A DNA stretch of 41,193 nt from positions 1-41,193 of the forward strand of contig JAJDCM010000285.1 in the NCBI GenBank assembly GCA_029260825.1, given 5' to 3'. Below, in pieces: positions 32,873-41,193 of the stretch. This DNA comes from Planctomycetota bacterium (GTDB lineage: Bacteria; Planctomycetota; JACOTG01; JAJDCM01). Both the position numbers and the translations under genes were made by a program. Numbering within the stretch: position 1 is the first letter of the stretch; the number at the start of each line of letters is the position of its first letter. Below the pieces are notes generated by a model. That model saw only the letters and a list, made by a program, of their open reading frames with translations, did no database searches and had not been told where the DNA came from.

Positions 32873-35800
32873 CTACTCCTTCGGGATTTCTTTTTCGATC
32901 CCCTGAATCGTGCTCTCCACTTCGGTAAATCTCTTCGGGAAAGTGCGGCTGCGAATCTTGCGGATCAGCTCCCTTGCTTCATCCCACTTCTTTTGTTTGA
33001 CGAGCACTTGCAGGAGTCCCTGGTATCCTCCCGGTTCGTTGGATCGGATGCGAATCACCTCGAGATAATGGCGGGCCGCTTCGTCCAGTCGCCGGGCGCT
33101 TTCTCGAATCTGAGCAAGCAAGAGATGACTTGCCGCCTCCTCCGGAAGAGCTTCCACGATATTCGTATAGGCCCTCTCCGCACGAACATCGAGAGAGAGC
33201 CTTTTGTAACGATCCCCGAGCCGTTTGAATAGATCGGTGTTCCTTCCCTCGGTGCGAGCCGCGGTAAGTAAACGCTTCGAGCCGATTTCTCCCTCACCCG
33301 CCTTGTCATAGGCTTCAACCACGAGTCTCAACGTTTCCGTATCGTTCGGCTGGGACTCAAGCGCAAGATCAAGGTGGGCAGCCGCAAGATCTCCCCGCTC
33401 TCTTTCGAGCCAGGCCCTTCCAACCGACTTTCGAAGAATCGGATTGATGATCCCGGTTCTTTTCAGCTCCTCATCCAGGAACTTGTCGACCACCGCCAGG
33501 TTCTTCGTTCGCTTGAGGAGCCGATCGAGTTCCCCGATCGAACTGTCGAGGTGCCCCCGATTTCCCGCAGAAGAAACGATGGAGCCACTGACAGCATCGA
33601 TGGCTTGAATCGTGAGGCCAAGCCCCTCAAAAGCTGAAGCCTGCATGCTGTAATATTCCGCGAGCCGTTGAGACCCGGATCGACCTTGAGACGAGATGCC
33701 GCTCTTGTTCAGGGCGATGGCCTCGTTGAGAAGATCGACGCAATCCTGGAACATCTTCGTCTGGAGACAGATCCACCCCAGGGTCTTGATCTCACTTTCC
33801 TTCCACTTGTCTTCGGCTCGGAGATCGGATTCTGCTTTCCTTCTTTCGGCGTGGAGCTCGGAGACCTGACCCATCTCGTAGAAGGCTTGCATGTAGAAGC
33901 TCCGGTAATCGAGGTTGGTAGGCGCGACCTTGACCATTTCGCGAAGAATGGGAAGGCTCTCCTCATGCCGTCGAAGCAGATGCAGTACAGAACATAACTC
34001 ATATCGTCCGGCAAGGCTCATGCCTCCCCGACGATAAGAATCCAGAAGAATGACCGCCGCCTCTTCCTTCATGCCAAGGCCATGAGTCAAGTACTTTGCA
34101 ACGTACAAGACAACTTCTTGGTCTCGATTCCGTTCCTTGGCAATGGAAAGAGCGATGCGGCCGAACTCCTCTTTCTTCTCCCGCCAAAAAACAGAGTAGT
34201 TATCATGATAGATGGACTTGCGAAGACTCGTGCGGGTTCGAAGATCCCGGCGGATCTCCTCCGAAACCAGGGCTAGAAGTCGACTCTCCCCGGAGTGGTC
34301 CAGGGAAGCCGCGACCCGGTTACTTGCAAGCCAACCCGAGTGCTGTTGCCAGAAACCCTGACCCATGATCGAAAGCCAGGCCGGTTCGTTTTCGCCCCGT
34401 GCAATCAGAAACAGCATGGCATGATTCGTGGAGACCATTCGGTCCAGGCTTGTGACGACACGCCCCACCATCTTCTTCGCTCCTCGATGCTGGTAGAGAG
34501 CAAGCACCCGGGGGAAGGTCGAGAATCCGAACTCCGACGCATCGGGGCGGATCATCGAAAGTAGTTCTGTCCTCCTCTTTCCCACCTCAAAAATCGAGCA
34601 AAGTAGATCCACTCCTTGCACCACATGAACCTCATTTGTTCGGGTCAATAGATCTTCAACAATCAGATCCCGAACGCCGGCATAGAGCTCCTTTCCCGAA
34701 CCCAGGGATGTCTCTCCCGAACCCAAAAGCGCGTCTCGATAGAGACCATAGAGCTTCTCCTGAAGCCACCATCTGCGCTCAAGAAGATCCGTAGCCCTTA
34801 CTTCCTCCTGGAGAATCCCTTCGGCTTCGATGAAATGCCCGAGAGAAGACAGGTAGGAGATGCAACGGGAAAGAAGGGAGTCATCCCTTTCACGGACGGT
34901 TTCTCGATACAAGGGAGCAAACTCGGTCAAGCTTCCCCGAAGGAGCCGCACAGCATCGCTCTTTTTGTCGTTGTTCCACTGAAGAGTCGCGAGCTGAAGG
35001 GAGATATCCATCCGTTCCCTGGAGGATCTTTCAGCGCCGTCGCGCAAGCTACCGACCTGTCGCAGAACTTCATCGGTTACTGGTTGAGACTTGATCTGGC
35101 CGAGGCTCGCCAGAAGTTCGGCCATGAGCTTCCGTTCGTTCATGGCCCACTCTCCCTTGAAAGCCGAACGAAGCGATTCAAGTACATCCTCGACATGGAA
35201 CTTCGTCCCGTGCCCTTGAGAGACAGCCTTCTTGGTCACCATGAAACGAAGTAGGTCAAGAGCCCTTCGATCGGTGGAAGTGAGGTCTTCTCCCGCCAGC
35301 AAAGACTCGATCTCTCCCACCAATCGATCCAGGGTTGCTTCTTCCTGGAGCAAGTCCGTGACTCTCCGGATGCCGGTCAGCAGGAAGTAGATCTGCTGAT
35401 TCGTCTGGCCCATGACACCCTCGGCCAGAGCGGAGAGAAGACGAAAATCTCGGGTAGACGAATAGCAATTCTTCAGCAAATTGACATGATTTTCCGGCGA
35501 CTGGGCTGACCGGAAGAGGGCAACAAACATTCCGCCCGTATCTTCGGACAGCTCTCCTCCACTTTCACTGTTCCGAAGCTCCCTCTGAATTCTCTGGGTA
35601 AGGTCATACTCTCGCTCCGTCTGGAGAGCGAGAATCTTTGCCTCTTTCGCACGGTTCTTCTCGCCCAGAACTTTTGCCCAGGCGGCGAGGCTCCGGTAGT
35701 CCTGCGGGTCGAGAGAGTCAATCTTCTCCACCTCCTCAAGGACCTGAATCGCTGCCTGAAATTCCCCCTGTTCCGCAAGAACCCGAGCATGGTGTCTTCC

Positions 35801-38800
35801 CCAGTTCCACCGGGCCAAACCCGCTTCCTGGTCCTCAAACCAGGCCTTGAGGAACCGGCTCACTTCTGCACCCTCATCCTGGGCAACCAGAATCCGAACC
35901 AACCACTCCCGTGCTTTGGATCTCGTGGAAGGATCCTTCTCTTCCGCAAGCAAAACACCGTAAAGAGACGAGTGGATATCCTCCCCCTCCGGCAGAGTGC
36001 CCAGATAGGCGGCCATGGCCGTCAAGCGAGTCACGAAGATATCGTCAAGAAGAGATCCCGTTTCGCTTTCAGCTTCCTTCTTCTTCCGGAAGGCGGCCCG
36101 AAGATTCATGACCTCCATCCCGGCCTTCTTTACGTCGCCCCCCGAGCGAATCTGCAAACCCAGTCGATCCAGCGACATCCACGGTCGAAGGCTCTCGGGC
36201 TCCAGGGTCTGTTCAAGGTCCGTCAGGATCATCACCGTCGCTTCACGCGCTTTCCTCCGCTCGGCTTCCCGAAGAGCCGTTCGCTTCCTCCTCGACAGAA
36301 GATTCACGTTCGAATGGGCGGCAACACCCGCATCTGCCCGAGCGTCAATCATCCAGTTCACCAGAGAATAGGCACCCTGAACCTTGGCTGCCAGGTCTTT
36401 GGAGGGGATTTCTTTCTCGTGGATGGGACGATAATCTTTCTTCCACTGAAGCTGAGGGAGTAATGCCAACAACTCCTGTTCCTTCGTCTCCGACCAGGAA
36501 GACTTGAGGAGCAATCCAAAGAGATCACTTCGCGGACCGATCTTGCCCTCAGGGTGCCTTCCCTTTGCCAGCAGAACCCGGTGGTAGCGTAGCTCCAGAT
36601 CGGAGGACTGAATCCAACGGATCATCTCCAATAGATCCGCAGGAGCCCGTTCGTTGGATCGCTCCCAGCGGCTGACAACTCGAGAAACAAGACCCTCATA
36701 GGTCGCCGTGGCAAGATCCGACTTGTGATCTCCTCGCCGCAAAGCGGCAAAGAACCGACCGATTTCCTCCAACGTCAGGGAATCCACGCCCGTCGCAAAG
36801 CGGGTGAAAAGTTCATCGAGGAGCCTTCTTCCTTCCTCGGTCCTTCGCAAGCGCCAGTTCCCCACGATCGAAAGAGCAATTTCCCGATACTTGCTCGTGA
36901 AAAGACTGTTTCTCACGAGGTCCGTAAGAAGAGGTGTCCACTTCTCTGGCGTCCTGCGACGATACATGCTTGACCCGTAACCCAGACCATGGGCTTTGGC
37001 CGCCTCGAGCCGTGAAAGGGTCAAATGGTTCGCCTCGCCCAGATTCTCGGGGCGAAGCCAGGCATCAATTTTCTCCTCCGCCTCCTCGACCCGACCCAGG
37101 AGATAAAGCGCATGGAGCATCCGATCCAACCAGGACCAGAGCACTCCATCCGGATCCTTCTGCTGCCACGACTCGACCACGGAGATGACATCCCTCAGAC
37201 GATGAGAATCAAACAGAAGACTCAGATGGGCAGACCGAAGCTGCTGAACCTGCTGCTTTCGCCAAATTCCGGGTTTATCCTGCCGCTGAGTCAGCAGGGC
37301 CAGAGCCTCATCCACCCGACCAAACCGTGCCATCTCTCTGCCAAGTCGAAGAAGATGGGAGACTGAATCTGGATAGGCGATTGTCATCGAAAGAAGCTTC
37401 TCAAAGGCATCCTTCTGTCGATGCATCGCCGATAGACATTCAAGAATCTGGCTGTCATGAGCGTACAGGGGAAGCGTTCGTTCGATCCGTTCATAGACCG
37501 GACGTAGCAACTGCACGAGTTCAAAGAGCTCCGCCGGAGCGAGAGGCCCTCCGCTCGCGTACAAGTAGCCTGCGCAGGCGGAATCTGTATCTCGCGGCGA
37601 AGCGGCAAGATCCTTTGCCATGGACAAGATCTTCTCCCGGCCTTCTTCATTGCGACGGCGAAGAAAGAGAATCTCAAAACCGACTCGATCCCGGGTCCAT
37701 TTGTCAGACAGGGCTGAAAGCACGGGCTCGAGGTGAACATCCGCCAGATCCCACCGATCTCGGGAAACCTCCCAGACCAATAATTTCCAGTACTGCACCA
37801 GAGAGCCGTTCCCCTCTGTCACCGCAATTTTGGCTTCATCCACCGTCATCTTTGATTCGGGGAGGAGAGAAGATTTCTTCTCGATCTTTTCTAATTCGTC
37901 AAAGGCCCCGGAAAGATCATTTCCGGAGAGGGATTCAATCTCGGCGCGATTGAAAGAGATCTCATTTCCTTTTCCATCAAACTCGCGCATGGTGGTTGGC
38001 CAGTGAGTTCCACGAACCGCCAAGAAATCAGAAAACACGACGCTCCGTTGAATGGCGTCCGATGAAAACCAGGTCGCCTTGAGCAGAACGGATCTCTTCG
38101 AATCAATGAGAAGCTCGGTCCGTGTCGTTGAGGGCATCCTCGACGACACGGTGATCAGGATCATTTCTTCCCCTTGCTCCTGAACCGTGGTCGTTCCGTT
38201 CCGAATCCATTCTCCCGGTCGATAGAACAGCTCGGGCCAGGGAGGTGAGTAAGACGTAAGGTCGCCCTCCTTGACCGGCCGAGTTCTTCCCAATCCGAAT
38301 GACTCGTGAAGGACTGACCTTTTTCCGCCAGCACACCAGTTGTGCAGAATCTCCTCGCCAACGCCTGATTGATACCGAGTCCACCACTTGGTCGACGAGA
38401 GGAGCGATTGCCACTGAATGCGGGAAGTCCTCCCGGTTTGCCGATCAAGATTCGAGCGCGATACGGTGAATCGAACTCCGCCGACAAGAGACTTGATCGT
38501 CTCTCTCCGATCAATCGATCGAAGATGGAAAAGGATCTGCTCCGAGCAGTCTGGATCCTCCGGACCTGGATTCGGTGCATGGAGCGCGGGGAAGAGACGC
38601 TCCAACCTGGCCGCTGAGTCCGGGAAGACACCCCGTCTTTCTCCAGCCTTATCCCACTTGCCCCTTCCGAAATCCGAGAAGTAGCCATCCTCATACCGTC
38701 CCCTACGAGAGAGACTTGACCGGAGCCTTGAAGGCGACGACGCCTTGAGACGCTTTCCCAGTAAAGAGCTGCTCGCCGGTGCATCGACCGGCCTGGAATC

Positions 38801-41193
38801 ATCACCCAGGTCAAACTCCCGAACATCCCTCGCCACCTCACGCAGAGCGACTTCGCTTTCGAATTCGGAACCGGCCGTCAAACCCAGCTTTCTTTCACCA
38901 AGCCTCAGCCTGGCTCCACCCACTGGACCACCGCCGCCTTGCCCCCAACTCAAGCTTTCTCCCCGGCCTCCCGGGACGGCCTGACCGGATTGCCCGAGAG
39001 ACTCGGTCAATTCCCGCGAAAAGGTCGCAAGGCCGGAAAGGACCGTTTCCTGCAATCCTTGTCGCCAGGTTTTTGCGGCAAGCATCTGCTTTCGACTCAA
39101 CTCAAAATCGGCATCCTCTCGCCCCCTGGCAAAGAACTCCTCACCATCTCGCATCCTGAATCTCTTTCGGACCTTGAAGCGTTCCCGATCCTCTTCGGTT
39201 TCAAGAACAAGAAACGAGGTGTAGGGCGTAATAATCTGATAGTTCTCGGAAAACCGAACGATGGTCTGCTGCATCTCATCGGATACTCCCTGAGCAAGAA
39301 GATGGTCCAGATGTCGACGGGCCCAGAGGCGGGGAATAAAGGAATTCCCCTCTTCGTTAGCAGCAAACTCAAAAGGAAGGGACCACTCCTGCCTCTTGCC
39401 CCCCACTGATCCAGAAGCGATGACCGTTCCCGCGACCTTCTCCTCTCCCCCGTAATATCGCCCCACAACCATGATCTGAGAGCCTGCCATGAGATTGGGG
39501 ATTCGTTCCGGATAGATCGCCGCGACATTCGCCCCCTCGAATCGCACCGAGAGATCCTTCATGCCTTCCGTGGTCATTTCCCGCAAGAGTCCATCGGCGG
39601 CCCGGCTCGCATCGGTGCCTGCTCCCAGTGAACGATAAGATCCCCCTCCAAGAGAAGACAGAGCGGAGAGGACAATGGGTTCCTGGCTACTTCCCGGAAC
39701 AACCCCATGAAACACTCCGCGACCGTCATACGATCTTACGAGCCAACGAGCAAACGTTGCCGGATCGAGTTCGCCGCGAGTCTTGACTCCATCCCCGACA
39801 TAGATCACCTGAGTTTCTTCGCCACACCGCGTGAATGCGTCGGTAAAACTTGCCTCAAGATCGGTCCAACCGAGAGGCTCCCGAACTTCGAGGAAGGTAA
39901 GAGCTGTTGCCACGTTCTCTCTTGTAGCCAACACAGGTCCCTGAAAAACATATCGAACCTGGTGATCGACGGTCATCAGGTTCATCCGGTCGTCTTCGGA
40001 TAGCCCGGTCAGAAGCGCCTCGACGAAAGCGATCTGAGCAACTCTTGCGTCCTCGGTGATCGATCCGGAAGTGTCGACCATCATCAGAATGTCCAGTGGT
40101 GTTCCCTCTGAATCATCCGTCTTGGCCACTTCGGGTCCTTCCACGGCGACCATGAAGTATCCATCATTACCGCGACGATGAGAGACCATCGACAGAGGAT
40201 TTTCTGCTTCCACTGTCCGCACACGAACCTCGAAGTCCCGCCGAGGCGTGTGGTCCTGCATGGAGAATTCGATACGAGCGGAATGATCTGTTTGTTGAAT
40301 TCGAGCAGGGTGTGTCGGGCAAGTGATTTCGGCAAGGCCCCGCTCGGAATTCACATTGACTTCCAGACTCAGGTGGCTCAATGGACGAAGGCGGGTGAGT
40401 TCACTTCGGAGGGCGCAGTGATAAGAGTAAGTCGGCCCCACCTTGGGAAGAACCTGGGTGTAAGTGATTTCGATCTTCTTCCTGTGAACGATCGGATAAA
40501 CACGAGCCTTGAAAATGTTACCGCCTGACCACTCCAGCAATCCAGGGTCTCTCTTCTCTCGAAGAATGGTCTCGTAGATCTCCCGCGCCCGCTGCTTTTC
40601 GACGATTTCTCCGTGAATCTTCTCGTTGCCGATCCACATCGCGAATCCGGAGATGGAGGCATCGGCGGGGAGAGGGAAATAAAAGACCCCCTCAAGAACG
40701 GAGGTGGTGTGATTGACAAAAGATTCCACGATTCGGGTCCGGGCAACCTGATCCCGGATGTCCACATGAACCCGATGCTCAGCGAGGGTCAACGGAACAT
40801 CTCGGCCATCAACGTTTGCGAGGAGAGACCCCATCGCATCCGTCACCTCATCCCCCAGATAGCCGGCAAGCCAGCGCGGCTCTTCCGAAAGAATCAATAA
40901 CCCCTTTGATCCGGCTCGAATCGTCTTCTCCCCCTGAAGAACGGTCGTCTCCTCACCTTGCACTCCATCATGCGTGGTCATGGCGAGCTGGACGTTTTCC
41001 GGACACGCCACGAAAAGCTCTCCACGAAGAAGCTTCAGTCGACCGAGCTCTTGCACCTCGACTTGAGTGGCCGGACCAAGGATGAGACGAATGTCATTTT
41101 GCAGCTGGACCACCAGGGCATTGGCGCCCCGAGTTCCGGTCTGAATCCAATCTCCAGGCTGAACCCGGTCATTTTCTTCGACACCGTGGAAGC
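32873..41193 (-). CDS. Giant FecR-VIT-VWA-TPR protein, 5' end outside the window
   Basis: At least 2,770 residues; the frame runs off the right edge. A GTG at 41113 is inside a FecR-like domain (GDWIQTG upstream of it, LKLLRGELFVACP after), so it is not the start. Numbered from that GTG: FecR-like up to ~40, VIT domain ~100-230, VWA domain ~340-510 with MIDAS DTSGS (Asp347, Ser349, Ser351), a Gly/Arg-rich linker (~690-830), a region resembling outer-membrane-lipoprotein-sorting (LolA/MucB-like) domains (~880-1080), then about 1,600 residues of helical TPR-like repeats to the end. Probably envelope-associated and involved in protein binding; the exact role is unknown. No stop or frameshift interrupts this length. 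Confidence 0.85.
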   Translation of the reverse strand, partial: FHGVEENDRVQPGDWIQTGTRGANALVVQLQNDIRLILGPATQVEVQELGRLKLLRGELFVACPENVQLAMTTHDGVQGEETTVLQGEKTIRAGSKGLLILSEEPRWLAGYLGDEVTDAMGSLLANVDGRDVPLTLAEHRVHVDIRDQVARTRIVESFVNHTTSVLEGVFYFPLPADASISGFAMWIGNEKIHGEIVEKQRAREIYETILREKRDPGLLEWSGGNIFKARVYPIVHRKKIEITYTQVLPKVGPTYSYHCALRSELTRLRPLSHLSLEVNVNSERGLAEITCPTHPARIQQTDHSARIEFSMQDHTPRRDFEVRVRTVEAENPLSMVSHRRGNDGYFMVAVEGPEVAKTDDSEGTPLDILMMVDTSGSITEDARVAQIAFVEALLTGLSEDDRMNLMTVDHQVRYVFQGPVLATRENVATALTFLEVREPLGWTDLEASFTDAFTRCGEETQVIYVGDGVKTRGELDPATFARWLVRSYDGRGVFHGVVPGSSQEPIVLSALSSLGGGSYRSLGAGTDASRAADGLLREMTTEGMKDLSVRFEGANVAAIYPERIPNLMAGSQIMVVGRYYGGEEKVAGTVIASGSVGGKRQEWSLPFEFAANEEGNSFIPRLWARRHLDHLLAQGVSDEMQQTIVRFSENYQIITPYTSFLVLETEEDRERFKVRKRFRMRDGEEFFARGREDADFELSRKQMLAAKTWRQGLQETVLSGLATFSRELTESLGQSGQAVPGGRGESLSWGQGGGGPVGGARLRLGERKLGLTAGSEFESEVALREVARDVREFDLGDDSRPVDAPASSSLLGKRLKASSPSRLRSSLSRRGRYEDGYFSDFGRGKWDKAGERRGVFPDSAARLERLFPALHAPNPGPEDPDCSEQILFHLRSIDRRETIKSLVGGVRFTVSRSNLDRQTGRTSRIQWQSLLSSTKWWTRYQSGVGEEILHNWCAGGKRSVLHESFGLGRTRPVKEGDLTSYSPPWPELFYRPGEWIRNGTTTVQEQGEEMILITVSSRMPSTTRTELLIDSKRSVLLKATWFSSDAIQRSVVFSDFLAVRGTHWPTTMREFDGKGNEISFNRAEIESLSGNDLSGAFDELEKIEKKSSLLPESKMTVDEAKIAVTEGNGSLVQYWKLLVWEVSRDRWDLADVHLEPVLSALSDKWTRDRVGFEILFLRRRNEEGREKILSMAKDLAASPRDTDSACAGYLYASGGPLAPAELFELVQLLRPVYERIERTLPLYAHDSQILECLSAMHRQKDAFEKLLSMTIAYPDSVSHLLRLGREMARFGRVDEALALLTQRQDKPGIWRKQQVQQLRSAHLSLLFDSHRLRDVISVVESWQQKDPDGVLWSWLDRMLHALYLLGRVEEAEEKIDAWLRPENLGEANHLTLSRLEAAKAHGLGYGSSMYRRRTPEKWTPLLTDLVRNSLFTSKYREIALSIVGNWRLRRTEEGRRLLDELFTRFATGVDSLTLEEIGRFFAALRRGDHKSDLATATYEGLVSRVVSRWERSNERAPADLLEMIRWIQSSDLELRYHRVLLAKGRHPEGKIGPRSDLFGLLLKSSWSETKEQELLALLPQLQWKKDYRPIHEKEIPSKDLAAKVQGAYSLVNWMIDARADAGVAAHSNVNLLSRRKRTALREAERRKAREATVMILTDLEQTLEPESLRPWMSLDRLGLQIRSGGDVKKAGMEVMNLRAAFRKKKEAESETGSLLDDIFVTRLTAMAAYLGTLPEGEDIHSSLYGVLLAEEKDPSTRSKAREWLVRILVAQDEGAEVSRFLKAWFEDQEAGLARWNWGRHHARVLAEQGEFQAAIQVLEEVEKIDSLDPQDYRSLAAWAKVLGEKNRAKEAKILALQTEREYDLTQRIQRELRNSESGGELSEDTGGMFVALFRSAQSPENHVNLLKNCYSSTRDFRLLSALAEGVMGQTNQQIYFLLTGIRRVTDLLQEEATLDRLVGEIESLLAGEDLTSTDRRALDLLRFMVTKKAVSQGHGTKFHVEDVLESLRSAFKGEWAMNERKLMAELLASLGQIKSQPVTDEVLRQVGSLRDGAERSSRERMDISLQLATLQWNNDKKSDAVRLLRGSLTEFAPLYRETVRERDDSLLSRCISYLSSLGHFIEAEGILQEEVRATDLLERRWWLQEKLYGLYRDALLGSGETSLGSGKELYAGVRDLIVEDLLTRTNEVHVVQGVDLLCSIFEVGKRRTELLSMIRPDASEFGFSTFPRVLALYQHRGAKKMVGRVVTSLDRMVSTNHAMLFLIARGENEPAWLSIMGQGFWQQHSGWLASNRVAASLDHSGESRLLALVSEEIRRDLRTRTSLRKSIYHDNYSVFWREKKEEFGRIALSIAKERNRDQEVVLYVAKYLTHGLGMKEEAAVILLDSYRRGGMSLAGRYELCSVLHLLRRHEESLPILREMVKVAPTNLDYRSFYMQAFYEMGQVSELHAERRKAESDLRAEDKWKESEIKTLGWICLQTKMFQDCVDLLNEAIALNKSGISSQGRSGSQRLAEYYSMQASAFEGLGLTIQAIDAVSGSIVSSAGNRGHLDSSIGELDRLLKRTKNLAVVDKFLDEELKRTGIINPILRKSVGRAWLERERGDLAAAHLDLALESQPNDTETLRLVVEAYDKAGEGEIGSKRLLTAARTEGRNTDLFKRLGDRYKRLSLDVRAERAYTNIVEALPEEAASHLLLAQIRESARRLDEAARHYLEVIRIRSNEPGGYQGLLQVLVKQKKWDEARELIRKIRSRTFPKRFTEVESTIQGIEKEIPKE

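Overview
The window looks like chromosomal DNA of an uncultured Gram-negative bacterium with moderately high GC. The evidence is ordinary housekeeping genes (infA, ilvE, mutS, rplC, nth), many predicted secreted proteins, GT-C glycosyltransferases, a LPS-core-kinase-like protein and a giant FecR/VIT/VWA/TPR protein. The mix of secreted matrixin-type proteases with TIG domains and a beta-rich C-terminal domain, TMTC-like and PMT-like membrane glycosyltransferases and a giant VIT-VWA protein resembles Planctomycetota or related uncultured phyla, but no marker here fixes the taxonomy. There is no transposase, integrase, tRNA, rRNA or CRISPR array that I can see.

Layout. 3-2237 is the 3' part of a large secreted multidomain protein. 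2399-2617 is infA with its own promoter and a strong leader hairpin. 2885-4453 is an ilvE-cupin operon. 4602-5147 is an orphan type II pseudopilin, convergent with and overlapping mutS (7899-5137, minus). A divergent promoter region at 7958-8040 separates mutS from the first secreted-partner/metalloprotease cassette (8186-10071). That cassette's stop overlaps, tail to tail, a minus-strand operon (16617-10055) of a PMT-like glycosyltransferase, a TMTC-like glycosyltransferase with TPRs and an MFS/spermidine-synthase-like/TPR fusion. 16697-19005 (minus) carries a HAD-like protein, a small zinc ribbon and a secreted HEAT-repeat protein. 19215-19847 is a lone rplC. 20179-22037 is the second cassette, closed by a clear terminator. 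22225-27084 holds a histidine-kinase-like protein without the phospho-accepting His, nth with a Lys-rich tail, a FabI/FabL-like reductase and a tandem LPS-kinase-like protein. 27091-28512 (minus) is an exported amidohydrolase. 28846-30926 is the third cassette, again with a clear terminator. 31286-32854 is a Fic-fold protein with a broken catalytic motif. 32873-41193 (minus) is the giant FecR-VIT-VWA-TPR protein, which runs off the right edge.

The most interesting pattern is the cassette that occurs three times on the plus strand, scattered among unrelated genes: a 185-206 residue exported protein of one family, translationally coupled (4-, 4- and 1-base overlaps) to an exported zinc metalloprotease with HExxHxxGxxH, one or two TIG/IPT domains and a shared C-terminal domain of about 110 residues. 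The proteases have no room for a propeptide, so the small protein is a good candidate for a partner acting in trans (inhibitor, folding factor or targeting subunit). That role is inference. A second theme is apparent loss of catalytic residues: the Fic protein, the histidine-kinase-like protein and the HAD-like protein each keep the fold's signature but miss a key residue.
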